A DNA stretch of 64,000 nucleotides from Schumannella luteola (GTDB lineage: Bacteria > Actinomycetota > Actinomycetes > Actinomycetales > Microbacteriaceae): assembly GCF_013408685.1 (NCBI RefSeq), contig NZ_JACBZY010000001.1, positions 1,054,001-1,118,000 of the forward strand, read 5' to 3'. The notes below the pieces were generated by a model. The model saw only the letters and a program-made list of their open reading frames with translations, was not told the origin of the DNA and searched no databases. Each line of letters begins with the position of its first letter. Positions within the stretch are counted from its first letter, which is position 1. Positions 35,936 to 43,617 of the stretch are shown in pieces. The translations under genes and the position numbers were made by a program.

Positions 35936-36038
35936 GGGCCCGTCGGCCTGGGTGCCGACGGAGCCCCGCGCCGCCGTCGGGTCGGCGTCGCGGTGATCGT
36001 GAGCGCAGTGATCGGAGGGCGGAGATCCGGATGCGCGA

Positions 36039-37121
36039 TCAGCTGACCGCGAGCGTCCACGCCCCGTCGGCGGCGACGGTGACGATCGACGGTCCCTTGG
36101 TCAGCGGGACCGTGCCCTGGTAGGCGCCGATCGTGTTGATCAGCAGGCCGATCGAGAACGCGCTGCCGGTCTCCTCCTGAACGATGAAGTTGCGCGAGCC
36201 GCTGTGCGAGGCCGTGAGGGCGCCGGCCTTGCCCGAGTAGAGGAACACCGCATCGCCGGTTCCGCTCGGCGCCAGCGCCGGGGCGGTCGACAGCGGGGCG
36301 ATGTGCAGCGTCCACGGCCCGTCGGCGGTGATCTGCAGGCGCACGCCGGCAGTGAGGGCGTTGAGTCCGTACGCGGTCGTGCCGCTGTAGCCGCCGATCG
36401 TGTTCACGAGCAGCTCGCCGGTCGATTGGTTGTTCGCATCCAGCACCATCAGAGCGAAGTTGCGCGAGCCCTGGTGAGTCGCGGTCACGAGCGCGCCCTT
36501 CGCGCCCTCGGGCAGCGTGACGAGGCCGTCGCCCGAACCGCTCTGGTCGATCGGGGCGAAGGTTCCGAAGCTCGAGTCGGCCCATTTCGCGGCGGCGGCA
36601 CTCGGGTCGGGGGCACTGGTCTTCGTCGGCGCGGCTGTGCTCGAGCTCTCGTCGGATGCGGCGGGTGCCGTCGTCTCGATTCCCGTGTCGCCGCCGCGCG
36701 GTGCCGCCGAGGGACGCCCGCCACTCGCGGCGCTCACGCCGCTGACGATCAGGCTGAGCACGATGACCGCGGCGCTCGCGCCCCAGGCGATGCCGCGCTG
36801 CTGCGGGGTGCTGACCAGCGGGGCGCCCTGCCTGTCACGGCGCGCCCCGGTGAGGGTGAGGATCAGGTCGATCAGCGTCCAGATGCCGAAGCCGCCGAAG
36901 GTGACGAGCTTGAGGATGCCGGTGCCGACGAATCCGAGGTAGAAGCGGTCGACGCCGAGCCCGCCGAGCAGCAGGGCGAGCAGCCAGGTGATGAGGAAGC
37001 TCTTGCCGGCCGGCGCGGGCTGGCCGGCCGGGTTCGGCGGGCCGACGGGTGCGGGCGGGCCGACGGGCGCGGGGGAGCCGGCGGGGTTCGGCGGGAGGGG
37101 GATCTGGTCAGACACGGGCAT
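36039..37121 (-). CDS. TM2-domain membrane protein with duplicated C-terminal domain
   Basis: A 360-residue protein. A Pro/Gly/Ala-rich cytoplasmic N-terminus (1-38) leads into a TM2 domain (SFLITWLLALLLGGLGVDRF, YLGFVGTGILKLVTFGGFGI). A third TM (about 112-130) and a Ser/Thr/Ala linker follow. Outside are two related ~65-residue beta modules: GSRNFALMVLDANNQSTGEL with LLVNTIGGYSG, and GSRNFIVQEETGSAFSIGLL with INTIGAYQGTV. Each ends in ADG.WTL. An internal duplication is evident. The start MPVSDQ is preferred over an upstream in-frame ATG. Function unknown; TM2 proteins with extracellular sensors are typical of this group. Confidence 0.75.
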   Translation of the reverse strand: MPVSDQIPLPPNPAGSPAPVGPPAPVGPPNPAGQPAPAGKSFLITWLLALLLGGLGVDRFYLGFVGTGILKLVTFGGFGIWTLIDLILTLTGARRDRQGAPLVSTPQQRGIAWGASAAVIVLSLIVSGVSAASGGRPSAAPRGGDTGIETTAPAASDESSSTAAPTKTSAPDPSAAAAKWADSSFGTFAPIDQSGSGDGLVTLPEGAKGALVTATHQGSRNFALMVLDANNQSTGELLVNTIGGYSGTTAYGLNALTAGVRLQITADGPWTLHIAPLSTAPALAPSGTGDAVFLYSGKAGALTASHSGSRNFIVQEETGSAFSIGLLINTIGAYQGTVPLTKGPSIVTVAADGAWTLAVS

Positions 37122-37245
37122 CTCGCTTTCGGGCGGTCGTGCTGCGACGCGAGCATCCCGGGAGTCCGAGAAGTGCCGCGGTGGCGGCGACGCCGTCCAC
37201 GACACGAGGTTTGGGCCGCAGCGCCCCAACCCCCAACGCTAACCT

Positions 37246-37263
37246 TGATAACCCTGGTTATCA
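37246..37263. promoter_or_regulatory. 18-bp palindrome upstream of the restriction-modification island
   Basis: TGATAACC-CT-GGTTATCA is a perfect dyad in an unusually AT-rich stretch 120 bp before the HTH/methylase-like gene. A TATCCT box at 37297-37302 could be its -10. It could be the operator for the HTH protein that opens the island (inference). Confidence 0.5.
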
Positions 37264-37384
37264 GCAGACGGCCTGCATGCAAGCAGGCGACCGATCTATC
37301 CTCGACTCATCACCGACCGTGGCCGGCTGCACCGCACGACCACGACCACATTCATCAGTGCGAGCCGACCGAGAGGAGTCCATC

Positions 37385-39565
37385 ATGAGCCGCAGCGAAT
37401 CCACGTCGGCGAGTGCTCTCGACCGGGCCGACCACGCATCCTCTGATTCGTCGCCGCGACTGCTGACCCTCGCGGATGCGGCGCGTCTGGCCCGCGTGCA
37501 GCGCCCGGTGGTCTCGATGTGGCGTCTCCGTCACGCGACGGGCCCGACGCCCTTCCCCGACCCCGTGGTCGATGGAGCGAGTGGCCTGCGATGGGATGCG
37601 CACGAGGTCGCGCGCTGGCTGGGCGACACTCGACACGGCAACAACCCGGAGGCGCTGGCCGAGGTCGAACTCGTCGGCACGTCCAGGGCCGAGTCCGCGC
37701 CCGAGTCCGCGTCGTCGTCGGCACCGGCGCCGGGCCTGGTCTCGGCATTGATCGCGCTGCGCGCCGTGCACGAAGCTCCGCTGTCGTCGGTCCCGCTCGA
37801 CGAGCTCGCTGATCTCGCGGATGATCTCGACCCGCACGATCTCTTCGCGGCGCAGGAGGTGCTGCGGGCCGGTGACGATCTCGGTGCGGCGGTCGTGCGC
37901 GCCGATGCGCTCGTCGAGAGCGCCTTCAGTCCGGCGGCGGCGATCGAGCACCATCGGGCGGCGACCCGTGGGCTTGCGCAGTCGGTGCTCTCGACGGCGG
38001 TGGAGGCGCTCGTGGCAGAGCTGGCTCACGGCATCCTCGGCGCCGCGGGAGAGGCTGTGGTCTCGACTGTGTCGGGTCGCTCGGGCGATCTCGTGCACGC
38101 CGTCGCCGCGGCGGCTCCGGGCGTGGCGATCGCGCCGGCCGCGTCCGACGATCGTGAGCTGCGACAGCGCGCGGTGGCGCACGGCGTGGCGCTGGCCCAC
38201 GCCGCGGCAGCCAACGCTGCCCACCCCGCGCTGAGCCTTCTGCTGCTCGCGGGGGAGCGGCCGGCGCAGGCCGACATCGACGAGCTGGATCACGCGGTCG
38301 TGGGCCTCTCCGCGGGGGCGCGTCTGCTGGTGCTGGGCCCGGCGGCGCTGCTCGCCGATGGCGGTCTGCCGGCGTCCGCCGCCCGGGTGCGGTCTGAGCT
38401 GCTGCGCTCGGGGGTGGTGCGGGCGATCGTGCGGCTCGGGTCGGGCGTGTTCTCGCGCACGCCGCAGCGGGCGATGGCGTTGTGGCTGATCGAGGGCGGT
38501 TCGTCGTCGACGCCGCTCGGCGACCAGACGACGCTGCTCGCCGATCTGACGGTCGCGGGCCTCGATCCGGCTGTGCGGCACGACCTCGTGGCTGACGTGG
38601 TGGCCGCGCTCGGCTCCGATCTCGAGCGCCGCGCGCACGCGTTCCGCTTCTCGCGTCTGGCCCGCACCAGCCGCCTGGTGGCGCGCGGGGCGCTGGTGGA
38701 TGCGGATGCCGCGCTGGCTCCGCCCAGTGCCTTCGCCCGGTCGCAGCGGGAGCTGCGCGCGCGGCAGCTTCCGGCGGTCGTCGCCGAGTTGGCGTCGCGG
38801 GCCGGCGTGCCGGTGGATGCGCTGCTCGAGCCGACGCCGGCATCCGCGCTCCCGTCGGCTGAGCGCCCCGACCGCACCCGCACCCTCGGCGCTCTGCGCG
38901 CCGACGGCAGCGTGTCGCTGGTGTCGGGAACCCGTCTCGACTCGGATCTCGACCTGCGTGCGCCCTCGGGCGTGACCGTGATCGGTCCGGCCGAGGTGAC
39001 CGGTGCCGCGGCGGTGGGCGATCGGCGGGTCGATCCGCTGCGGCTGGCGGCCGCGCATCCGTCGGCCCGCCGCACCGAGCCGGGGGATGTCGTCGTCGTC
39101 ACGAGTCCGCGGCCGGCGGCGATCGTCGATGCGGTGGGGCGCGCGGTGGTGCAGTCGCCGGCTCGGGTGGTGCGCATCCGTGCTGCCGACGCAGGTCTCG
39201 TGCCCGAGCTGATCGCCGCTGACATCGCGGCGGCGGGTCGGGGCGCCGGCGCGCGGTCGTCGGATCCGAACCGCTGGGTGCTGCGTCGCGTGGCGCCGGG
39301 TCAGGTCGAGGGGATGCGCGCGGCTCTGGCTCCGATCGAGGCCGAGCGGCGGAGTCTGCGCGAGCGGCTCGCGCTGCTCGACGAGCTGGGTGGGGCGCTC
39401 GCCGAGGCGGTGGTGCTCGACGTGCTGCGCGCGCCGCCCGCGGCATCCGACCCGCCCGCCGAACCACCCGACCCGGCATCCGACCGCACCGACCCGACCC
39501 CTCGCCCCAGCCGCCAGACCCCGGGCGCCGCCCGACAGAACACCCGACAGAACAGGAGCCGCTGA
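37385..39565 (+). CDS. HTH / degenerate N6-methylase / HsdS-like fusion opening the type I R-M island
   Basis: A 726-residue protein with GAGAGGAG-type ribosome site. Residues about 25-85 form a helix-turn-helix region (LTLADAARLARVQRPVVSMW, then LRWDAHEVARWLGD). Residues about 170-480 follow the fold order of an HsdM adenine methylase but have lost its motifs. The DPACGSGG position reads STVSGRSGD, no NPPF is present, and only the late part (RSELLRSGVVRAIVRLGSGV) is well kept. The end (EPGDVVVVTSPRPAAIVDAV, VVQSPARVVRIRAADAG, then a coiled coil ERRSLRERLALLDELG) resembles half an HsdS subunit. Its stop overlaps the hsdM start by one base (TGATG). It may be a regulator or an inactive scaffold of the complex. 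The assignment is structural inference. Confidence 0.68.
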   Translation: MSRSESTSASALDRADHASSDSSPRLLTLADAARLARVQRPVVSMWRLRHATGPTPFPDPVVDGASGLRWDAHEVARWLGDTRHGNNPEALAEVELVGTSRAESAPESASSSAPAPGLVSALIALRAVHEAPLSSVPLDELADLADDLDPHDLFAAQEVLRAGDDLGAAVVRADALVESAFSPAAAIEHHRAATRGLAQSVLSTAVEALVAELAHGILGAAGEAVVSTVSGRSGDLVHAVAAAAPGVAIAPAASDDRELRQRAVAHGVALAHAAAANAAHPALSLLLLAGERPAQADIDELDHAVVGLSAGARLLVLGPAALLADGGLPASAARVRSELLRSGVVRAIVRLGSGVFSRTPQRAMALWLIEGGSSSTPLGDQTTLLADLTVAGLDPAVRHDLVADVVAALGSDLERRAHAFRFSRLARTSRLVARGALVDADAALAPPSAFARSQRELRARQLPAVVAELASRAGVPVDALLEPTPASALPSAERPDRTRTLGALRADGSVSLVSGTRLDSDLDLRAPSGVTVIGPAEVTGAAAVGDRRVDPLRLAAAHPSARRTEPGDVVVVTSPRPAAIVDAVGRAVVQSPARVVRIRAADAGLVPELIAADIAAAGRGAGARSSDPNRWVLRRVAPGQVEGMRAALAPIEAERRSLRERLALLDELGGALAEAVVLDVLRAPPAASDPPAEPPDPASDRTDPTPRPSRQTPGAARQNTRQNRSR

Positions 39566-41184
39566 TGGCCGCACGACCGAAGGCCGACACCGCGCCGACC
39601 ACGATGAAGCAGCTGAAGGACACGCTGTGGAAGGCGGCCGACAAGCTGCGCGGCTCGATGGACGCATCGCAGTACAAAGACGTGATCCTGGGCCTGGTGT
39701 TCCTGAAGTACGTGTCGGATGCGTTCACCGAGCGTCGCGTCGAGCTCGAGGGCGAGCTGCGCGAGCAGGGGATGACCGAGGCGCAGGCGGCGCAGTTCCT
39801 CGACGACCCGGACGAGTACCGGGGAGCCCGGGTGTTCTGGGTTCCCGAGGTGGCGCGATGGGAGTTCCTGGCTGCGAACGCGAAGGGCCTCGAGCCCGCG
39901 GATGGCGGCGAGCCGCGCTCGATCGGCCGTCTGATCGACGAGGCGATGGATGCGGTGATGGTTGCGAACCCGACCCTGACCGGCACCCTGCCGCGCATCT
40001 TCAACCGCGACAACGTCGACCAGCGCCGTCTGGGCGAGCTGATCGATCTGTTCAACGCGGCCCGCTTCACCGGGCAGGGCGCGGCGCGGGCGCGGGACCT
40101 GTTGGGTGAGGTCTACGAGTACTTCCTGGAGAAGTTCGCGCAGGCGGAGGGGAAGCGGGGTGGCGAGTTCTACACGCCCGCCGGCGTGGTGCGGGTGCTC
40201 GTCGAGCTGCTCGAGCCGACGCATGGCCGCGTGTACGACCCGGCGTGCGGGTCGGGTGGCATGTTCGTGCAGGCGGAGAAGTTCCTCGAGGCGCACGAGC
40301 GCGAGGGCAGCGAGATCTCGGTCTACGGGCAGGAGCTGAACGAGCGCACCTGGCGCATGGCGAAGATGAACCTGGCGATCCACGGGCTCGGCGGCAACCT
40401 GGCGAGCCGCTGGGGCGACACCTTCGCGCGCGATCTGCACCCGGATCTCGAGGCCGATTTCGTGATGGCGAACCCGCCTTTCAACATCAAGGACTGGGCG
40501 CGCAACGAGGCCGATCCGCGCTGGCGCTACGGGGTGCCGCCGGCCGGCAACGCGAACTACGCGTGGATCCAGCACATCCTCTCGAAGCTGGCGCCCGGCG
40601 GCAGCGCCGGTGTGGTGATGGCGAACGGCTCGATGTCGTCGAACTCGGGCGGTGAGGGGCAGATCCGCGCCGAGCTGGTGGAGGCCGACCTGGTGTCGTG
40701 CATGGTGGCGCTGCCGACGCAGCTGTTCCGCAGCACGGCGATCCCGGTGTGCGTGTGGTTCTTCGCCCGCGACAAGAGCGCCGGCGACCGGGGGAGCGTC
40801 GACCGCACCGGACAGGTGCTGTTCCTCGACGCTCGCAATCTCGGACACATGGTCGACCGCGCCGAGCGCGCGCTCAGCGACGACGACATCGCGAAGATCG
40901 CGAACACCTTCCACGCCTGGCGCGGCACGACGTCGGCGGTGGATGCGGGCCTCAGCTACGAGAACGAGCCCGGCTTCGCCTACTCGGCGACGCTGGCCGA
41001 GATCCAGGATGCCGGCTACGCCCTCACCCCGGGCCGCTACGTCGGCGCCGCCGAGGTCGAGGACGACGGCGAGCCCATCGACGAGAAGATCGCGCGCCTC
41101 ACCGCCGAGCTCTACGAGCAATTCGCCGAGTCGGACCGCCTCGCCGTGGTCGTGCGCGAGCAGCTGGGGCGGGTCGATGTCTGA
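39565..41184 (+). CDS. hsdM: Type I restriction-modification methyltransferase subunit
   Basis: A 539-residue N6-adenine methyltransferase. The HsdM N-terminal helical domain (TMKQLKDTLWKAADKLRGSM, VILGLVFLKYVSDAF) is followed by the SAM motif DPACGSGGMFVQ (D225) and catalytic NPPF (303-306). IRAELVEADLVSCMVALPTQ and the C-terminal AGYALTPGRYVGAAEVEDDG follow. All motifs are intact, so it should methylate with HsdS and protect from HsdR. It overlaps hsdS by 8 nt and is coupled to the preceding HTH gene. Confidence 0.95.
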   Translation: MAARPKADTAPTTMKQLKDTLWKAADKLRGSMDASQYKDVILGLVFLKYVSDAFTERRVELEGELREQGMTEAQAAQFLDDPDEYRGARVFWVPEVARWEFLAANAKGLEPADGGEPRSIGRLIDEAMDAVMVANPTLTGTLPRIFNRDNVDQRRLGELIDLFNAARFTGQGAARARDLLGEVYEYFLEKFAQAEGKRGGEFYTPAGVVRVLVELLEPTHGRVYDPACGSGGMFVQAEKFLEAHEREGSEISVYGQELNERTWRMAKMNLAIHGLGGNLASRWGDTFARDLHPDLEADFVMANPPFNIKDWARNEADPRWRYGVPPAGNANYAWIQHILSKLAPGGSAGVVMANGSMSSNSGGEGQIRAELVEADLVSCMVALPTQLFRSTAIPVCVWFFARDKSAGDRGSVDRTGQVLFLDARNLGHMVDRAERALSDDDIAKIANTFHAWRGTTSAVDAGLSYENEPGFAYSATLAEIQDAGYALTPGRYVGAAEVEDDGEPIDEKIARLTAELYEQFAESDRLAVVVREQLGRVDV

Positions 41185-42361
41185 GTGGGGTGAACTCCGG
41201 CTCTCGGATGCCATCGAGGTCAAACATGGGTTCGCCTTCCCTGGCGACGGCTTTGGAACGGAGACGGCCGCCCCGCAGGTTCTCACACCGGGCAACTTCG
41301 CTGTCGGCGGAGGATTCCGACGAGCTAAGCCGAAGTCGTTCGACGGCGACTACCCCGCCGAGTATCTGCTCGAGAGCGGCGAGCTCGTCGTAACGATGAC
41401 CGACCTCAGCAAGGCGGGCGACACTCTGGGCTACGCGGTTCAGCTACCCGCCGATGAGCAGTTCCTGCACAACCAGCGAATCGGTCTCGTTCAGCTGATT
41501 GACCCTTCCCTTCTCGAACCGCGCTTCTTCGGCTACCTGACCCGAACGCGCGCCTACCGTGATCGGATTGTCTCGACAGCAACCGGCAGCACGGTCAAAC
41601 ATACGAGCCCCGGGCGCATCGGTGAGTACGTTGCCCGCGTTCCCGCGGTAGCGGAGCAGCGCGCGATCGCGGATGTGCTCGGCGCGCTCGACGACAAGAT
41701 CGCCGCCAACGAGCAAGTTGTCCAGACCGCGGACCAACTGGGCCGAACGATTCTGCAGGCGCGGGCCGAGACGATTACAGGCGACGCCGCGCTGGGCGAG
41801 ATCGCCGAGGTGGTGATGGGTTCGTCTCCGCGGGGGGAGGAGCTGAACACCGGCGGATCTGGAATTCCCTTCTACCAGGGCAGTCGTGACTTCGGCTTCC
41901 GCTTTCCTGCCCAGCGGGTGTGGACGACGTTCGTGACGCGCGAGGCCGCAGCCGGCGACACGCTTCTCAGCGTCCGGGCACCGGTCGGTGAGGTGAACGT
42001 GATTGTCGAGCGCGTCTGCATCGGTCGCGGGGTGGCGGCGATCCGTTCCAAGCAGGGGCGCCCGGTGTTGCTTGCCTACCTGGTGCGCCATGCGGGACCG
42101 CAGTGGGAACAGTTCGCCGGCGACGGGACGATGTTCGCGTCGGTCAACCGGAAACAGATCGAGTCGATCCGGGTCCCCGCCTTCGGTGACAAGGAGGCTG
42201 AGTTGCTCGAGGTTGAGCTGGCATCTCTCGAGTCGCAGATCCGCGTCGTACTCGCCGAGTCCCGCACCCTCGCCGCGCTCCGCGACACGCTGCTCCCGCA
42301 GCTCATGTCGGGCAAGCTGCGCGTGCGTGACGCCGAGAAGACCGTCGAGCAGGCGATCTGA
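41177..42361 (+). CDS. hsdS: Type I restriction-modification specificity subunit
   Basis: A 394-residue DNA-recognition subunit with two target-recognition domains. The first (about 5-155) begins GELRLSDAIEVKHGFAFPGD and the second (about 200-350) begins GDAALGEIAEVVMGSSPRG. Conserved helices follow each one: IPAVAEQRAIADVLGALDDK-like (RVPAVAEQRAIADVLG) and LASLESQIRVVLAESRTLAA. Ends in LPQLMSGKLRVRDAEK. Local GC is lower than in flanking genes, as expected for exchanged recognition domains. Recognition sequence cannot be predicted. Confidence 0.94.
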   Translation: MSEWGELRLSDAIEVKHGFAFPGDGFGTETAAPQVLTPGNFAVGGGFRRAKPKSFDGDYPAEYLLESGELVVTMTDLSKAGDTLGYAVQLPADEQFLHNQRIGLVQLIDPSLLEPRFFGYLTRTRAYRDRIVSTATGSTVKHTSPGRIGEYVARVPAVAEQRAIADVLGALDDKIAANEQVVQTADQLGRTILQARAETITGDAALGEIAEVVMGSSPRGEELNTGGSGIPFYQGSRDFGFRFPAQRVWTTFVTREAAAGDTLLSVRAPVGEVNVIVERVCIGRGVAAIRSKQGRPVLLAYLVRHAGPQWEQFAGDGTMFASVNRKQIESIRVPAFGDKEAELLEVELASLESQIRVVLAESRTLAALRDTLLPQLMSGKLRVRDAEKTVEQAI

Positions 42362-42383
42362 TGCGCATCCGCTCGGCTCGGGC

Positions 42384-42442
42384 TACTGTGGGGTCTACTA
42401 ACCCCAGCCCCTCTGCCTCACGGTACGGGCTGGCTTTCTTTT
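42384..42442 (+). ncRNA. Short structured RNA or attenuator between hsdS and the nuclease gene
   Basis: A -10-like TACTGT (42384-42389) precedes a small GGGGT/ACCCC hairpin (42390-42405). The stem CCAGCCC (42404-42410) with GGGCTGG (42427-42433), followed by CTTTCTTTT, comes next. This is the only U-rich intrinsic terminator in the window. The two hairpins share bases and are mutually exclusive, as in attenuators. Either a ~45-nt small RNA or a termination control for the downstream nuclease and hsdR is possible. Confidence 0.45.
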
Positions 42443-42485
42443 GTGCGGCGTCCGGCGCTCCTCGGGTCGACGGGGCGGCGAGCTG

Positions 42486-43616
42486 ATGGCCGAGATCACT
42501 CCCGCACCCGGCTGGTACCCCGAACTGCTCGACTCCGTCGCTGGGCGCATCGAGACCGCGCGGCAGCGCACCCGACTCGCGGCGAACAGCGATCTCGTCG
42601 GGGCGTACTTCGAGATCGGGCGCGACATCCTCGCCCGACAGACCGAAGAGGGCTGGGGTGCGAGCGTCATCGACCGACTTTCGGCCGACCTGACGGAACG
42701 CTTTCATGGGGTGACGGGGTTCTCGCCGCGCAACCTCCGCTATATGCGCACGTTCGCCAAAGAGTGGACCGGCGGTGCGGACGGATCAATTCTGCAAGCG
42801 CCGCTTGCAGAATTGCCCTGGTACCACCACATCGCCCTGCTCACGAAGCTCGACGACCGCGACTCCCGGCTCTGGTACGCCGCCAAGGCGGTCGACCAGG
42901 GCTGGTCACGCGACATCCTCGTGCACCACATCGAATCGCGACTTCACGAGCGTGAGGGCCGCGCGGTCACCAACTTCGCGACCACACTCGCACCCGCCGA
43001 CTCCGAACTCGCACAGGCGTTCACGCGCGATCCCTACGTCTTCGACTTCCTCGGGATGGCCGACGTGAAACTCGAACGCGACCTCGAGAACGCGCTGCTC
43101 AACCACATCGAGCACTTCCTGCTCGAGCTCGGCGCCGGGTTCGCGTTCGTCGGGCGCCAGAAGGTGCTCGATGTCGGCGGCGACGAGTTCCGCATCGACC
43201 TGCTCTTCTACCACCTGCGCCTGAGGCGTTATGTCGTCATCGAGCTCAAGGTCGGCGGGTTCCGGCCCGAGCACGTCGGGCAGCTGAACTTCTACCTCAA
43301 CGTCGTCGACGACCAGCTGCGTCACCCCGACGATCAGCCGAGCATCGGCATCCTGCTGTGCAAGAGCAAGAACGACATCGTCGTCGAATATGCCCTGCGC
43401 GGCGTCGAGACCCCGATGGGCGTCGCCGAATGGATCGCCGCCGACGGTCGCGCACTGCCGGCCGAACTCGCCGAGTATCTGCCCAGCGCCGCCGCCCTCG
43501 AAGCCGAGCTGCGCGATCCCGACGATGCCAGCACCGCCGCCGCATCCACCCCGCAGCCCGACGGCGAGACCGAACTCGCCGACCCCGCATCCACCCTCTC
43601 GACCGAGGAGCACTGA
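42486..43616 (+). CDS. YhcG/DUF1016-type PD-(D/E)XK nuclease
   Basis: A 376-residue protein. The DUF1016 N-terminal helical domain (WYPELLDSVAGRIETARQRT, FSPRNLRYMRTFAKEW, LPWYHHIALLTKLDD) is joined to a PD-(D/E)XK nuclease domain. Putative catalytic residues are D238 in FRIDLLFYH and E253/K255 in VIELKVG, with GQLNFYLNVVDDQLRHPDDQ after. The last ~40 residues are a disordered Ala/Asp-rich tail. Its stop lies 1 nt before the hsdR ATG. Genes of this type recur inside type I R-M operons; the role there is not established. Confidence 0.9.
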   Translation: MAEITPAPGWYPELLDSVAGRIETARQRTRLAANSDLVGAYFEIGRDILARQTEEGWGASVIDRLSADLTERFHGVTGFSPRNLRYMRTFAKEWTGGADGSILQAPLAELPWYHHIALLTKLDDRDSRLWYAAKAVDQGWSRDILVHHIESRLHEREGRAVTNFATTLAPADSELAQAFTRDPYVFDFLGMADVKLERDLENALLNHIEHFLLELGAGFAFVGRQKVLDVGGDEFRIDLLFYHLRLRRYVVIELKVGGFRPEHVGQLNFYLNVVDDQLRHPDDQPSIGILLCKSKNDIVVEYALRGVETPMGVAEWIAADGRALPAELAEYLPSAAALEAELRDPDDASTAAASTPQPDGETELADPASTLSTEEH

Positions 43617-43617
43617 C

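Noticed and set aside
39301-41295. A 664-codon minus-strand frame across hsdM
   Set aside because: Antisense shadow of an intact hsdM with all motifs; no independent support.
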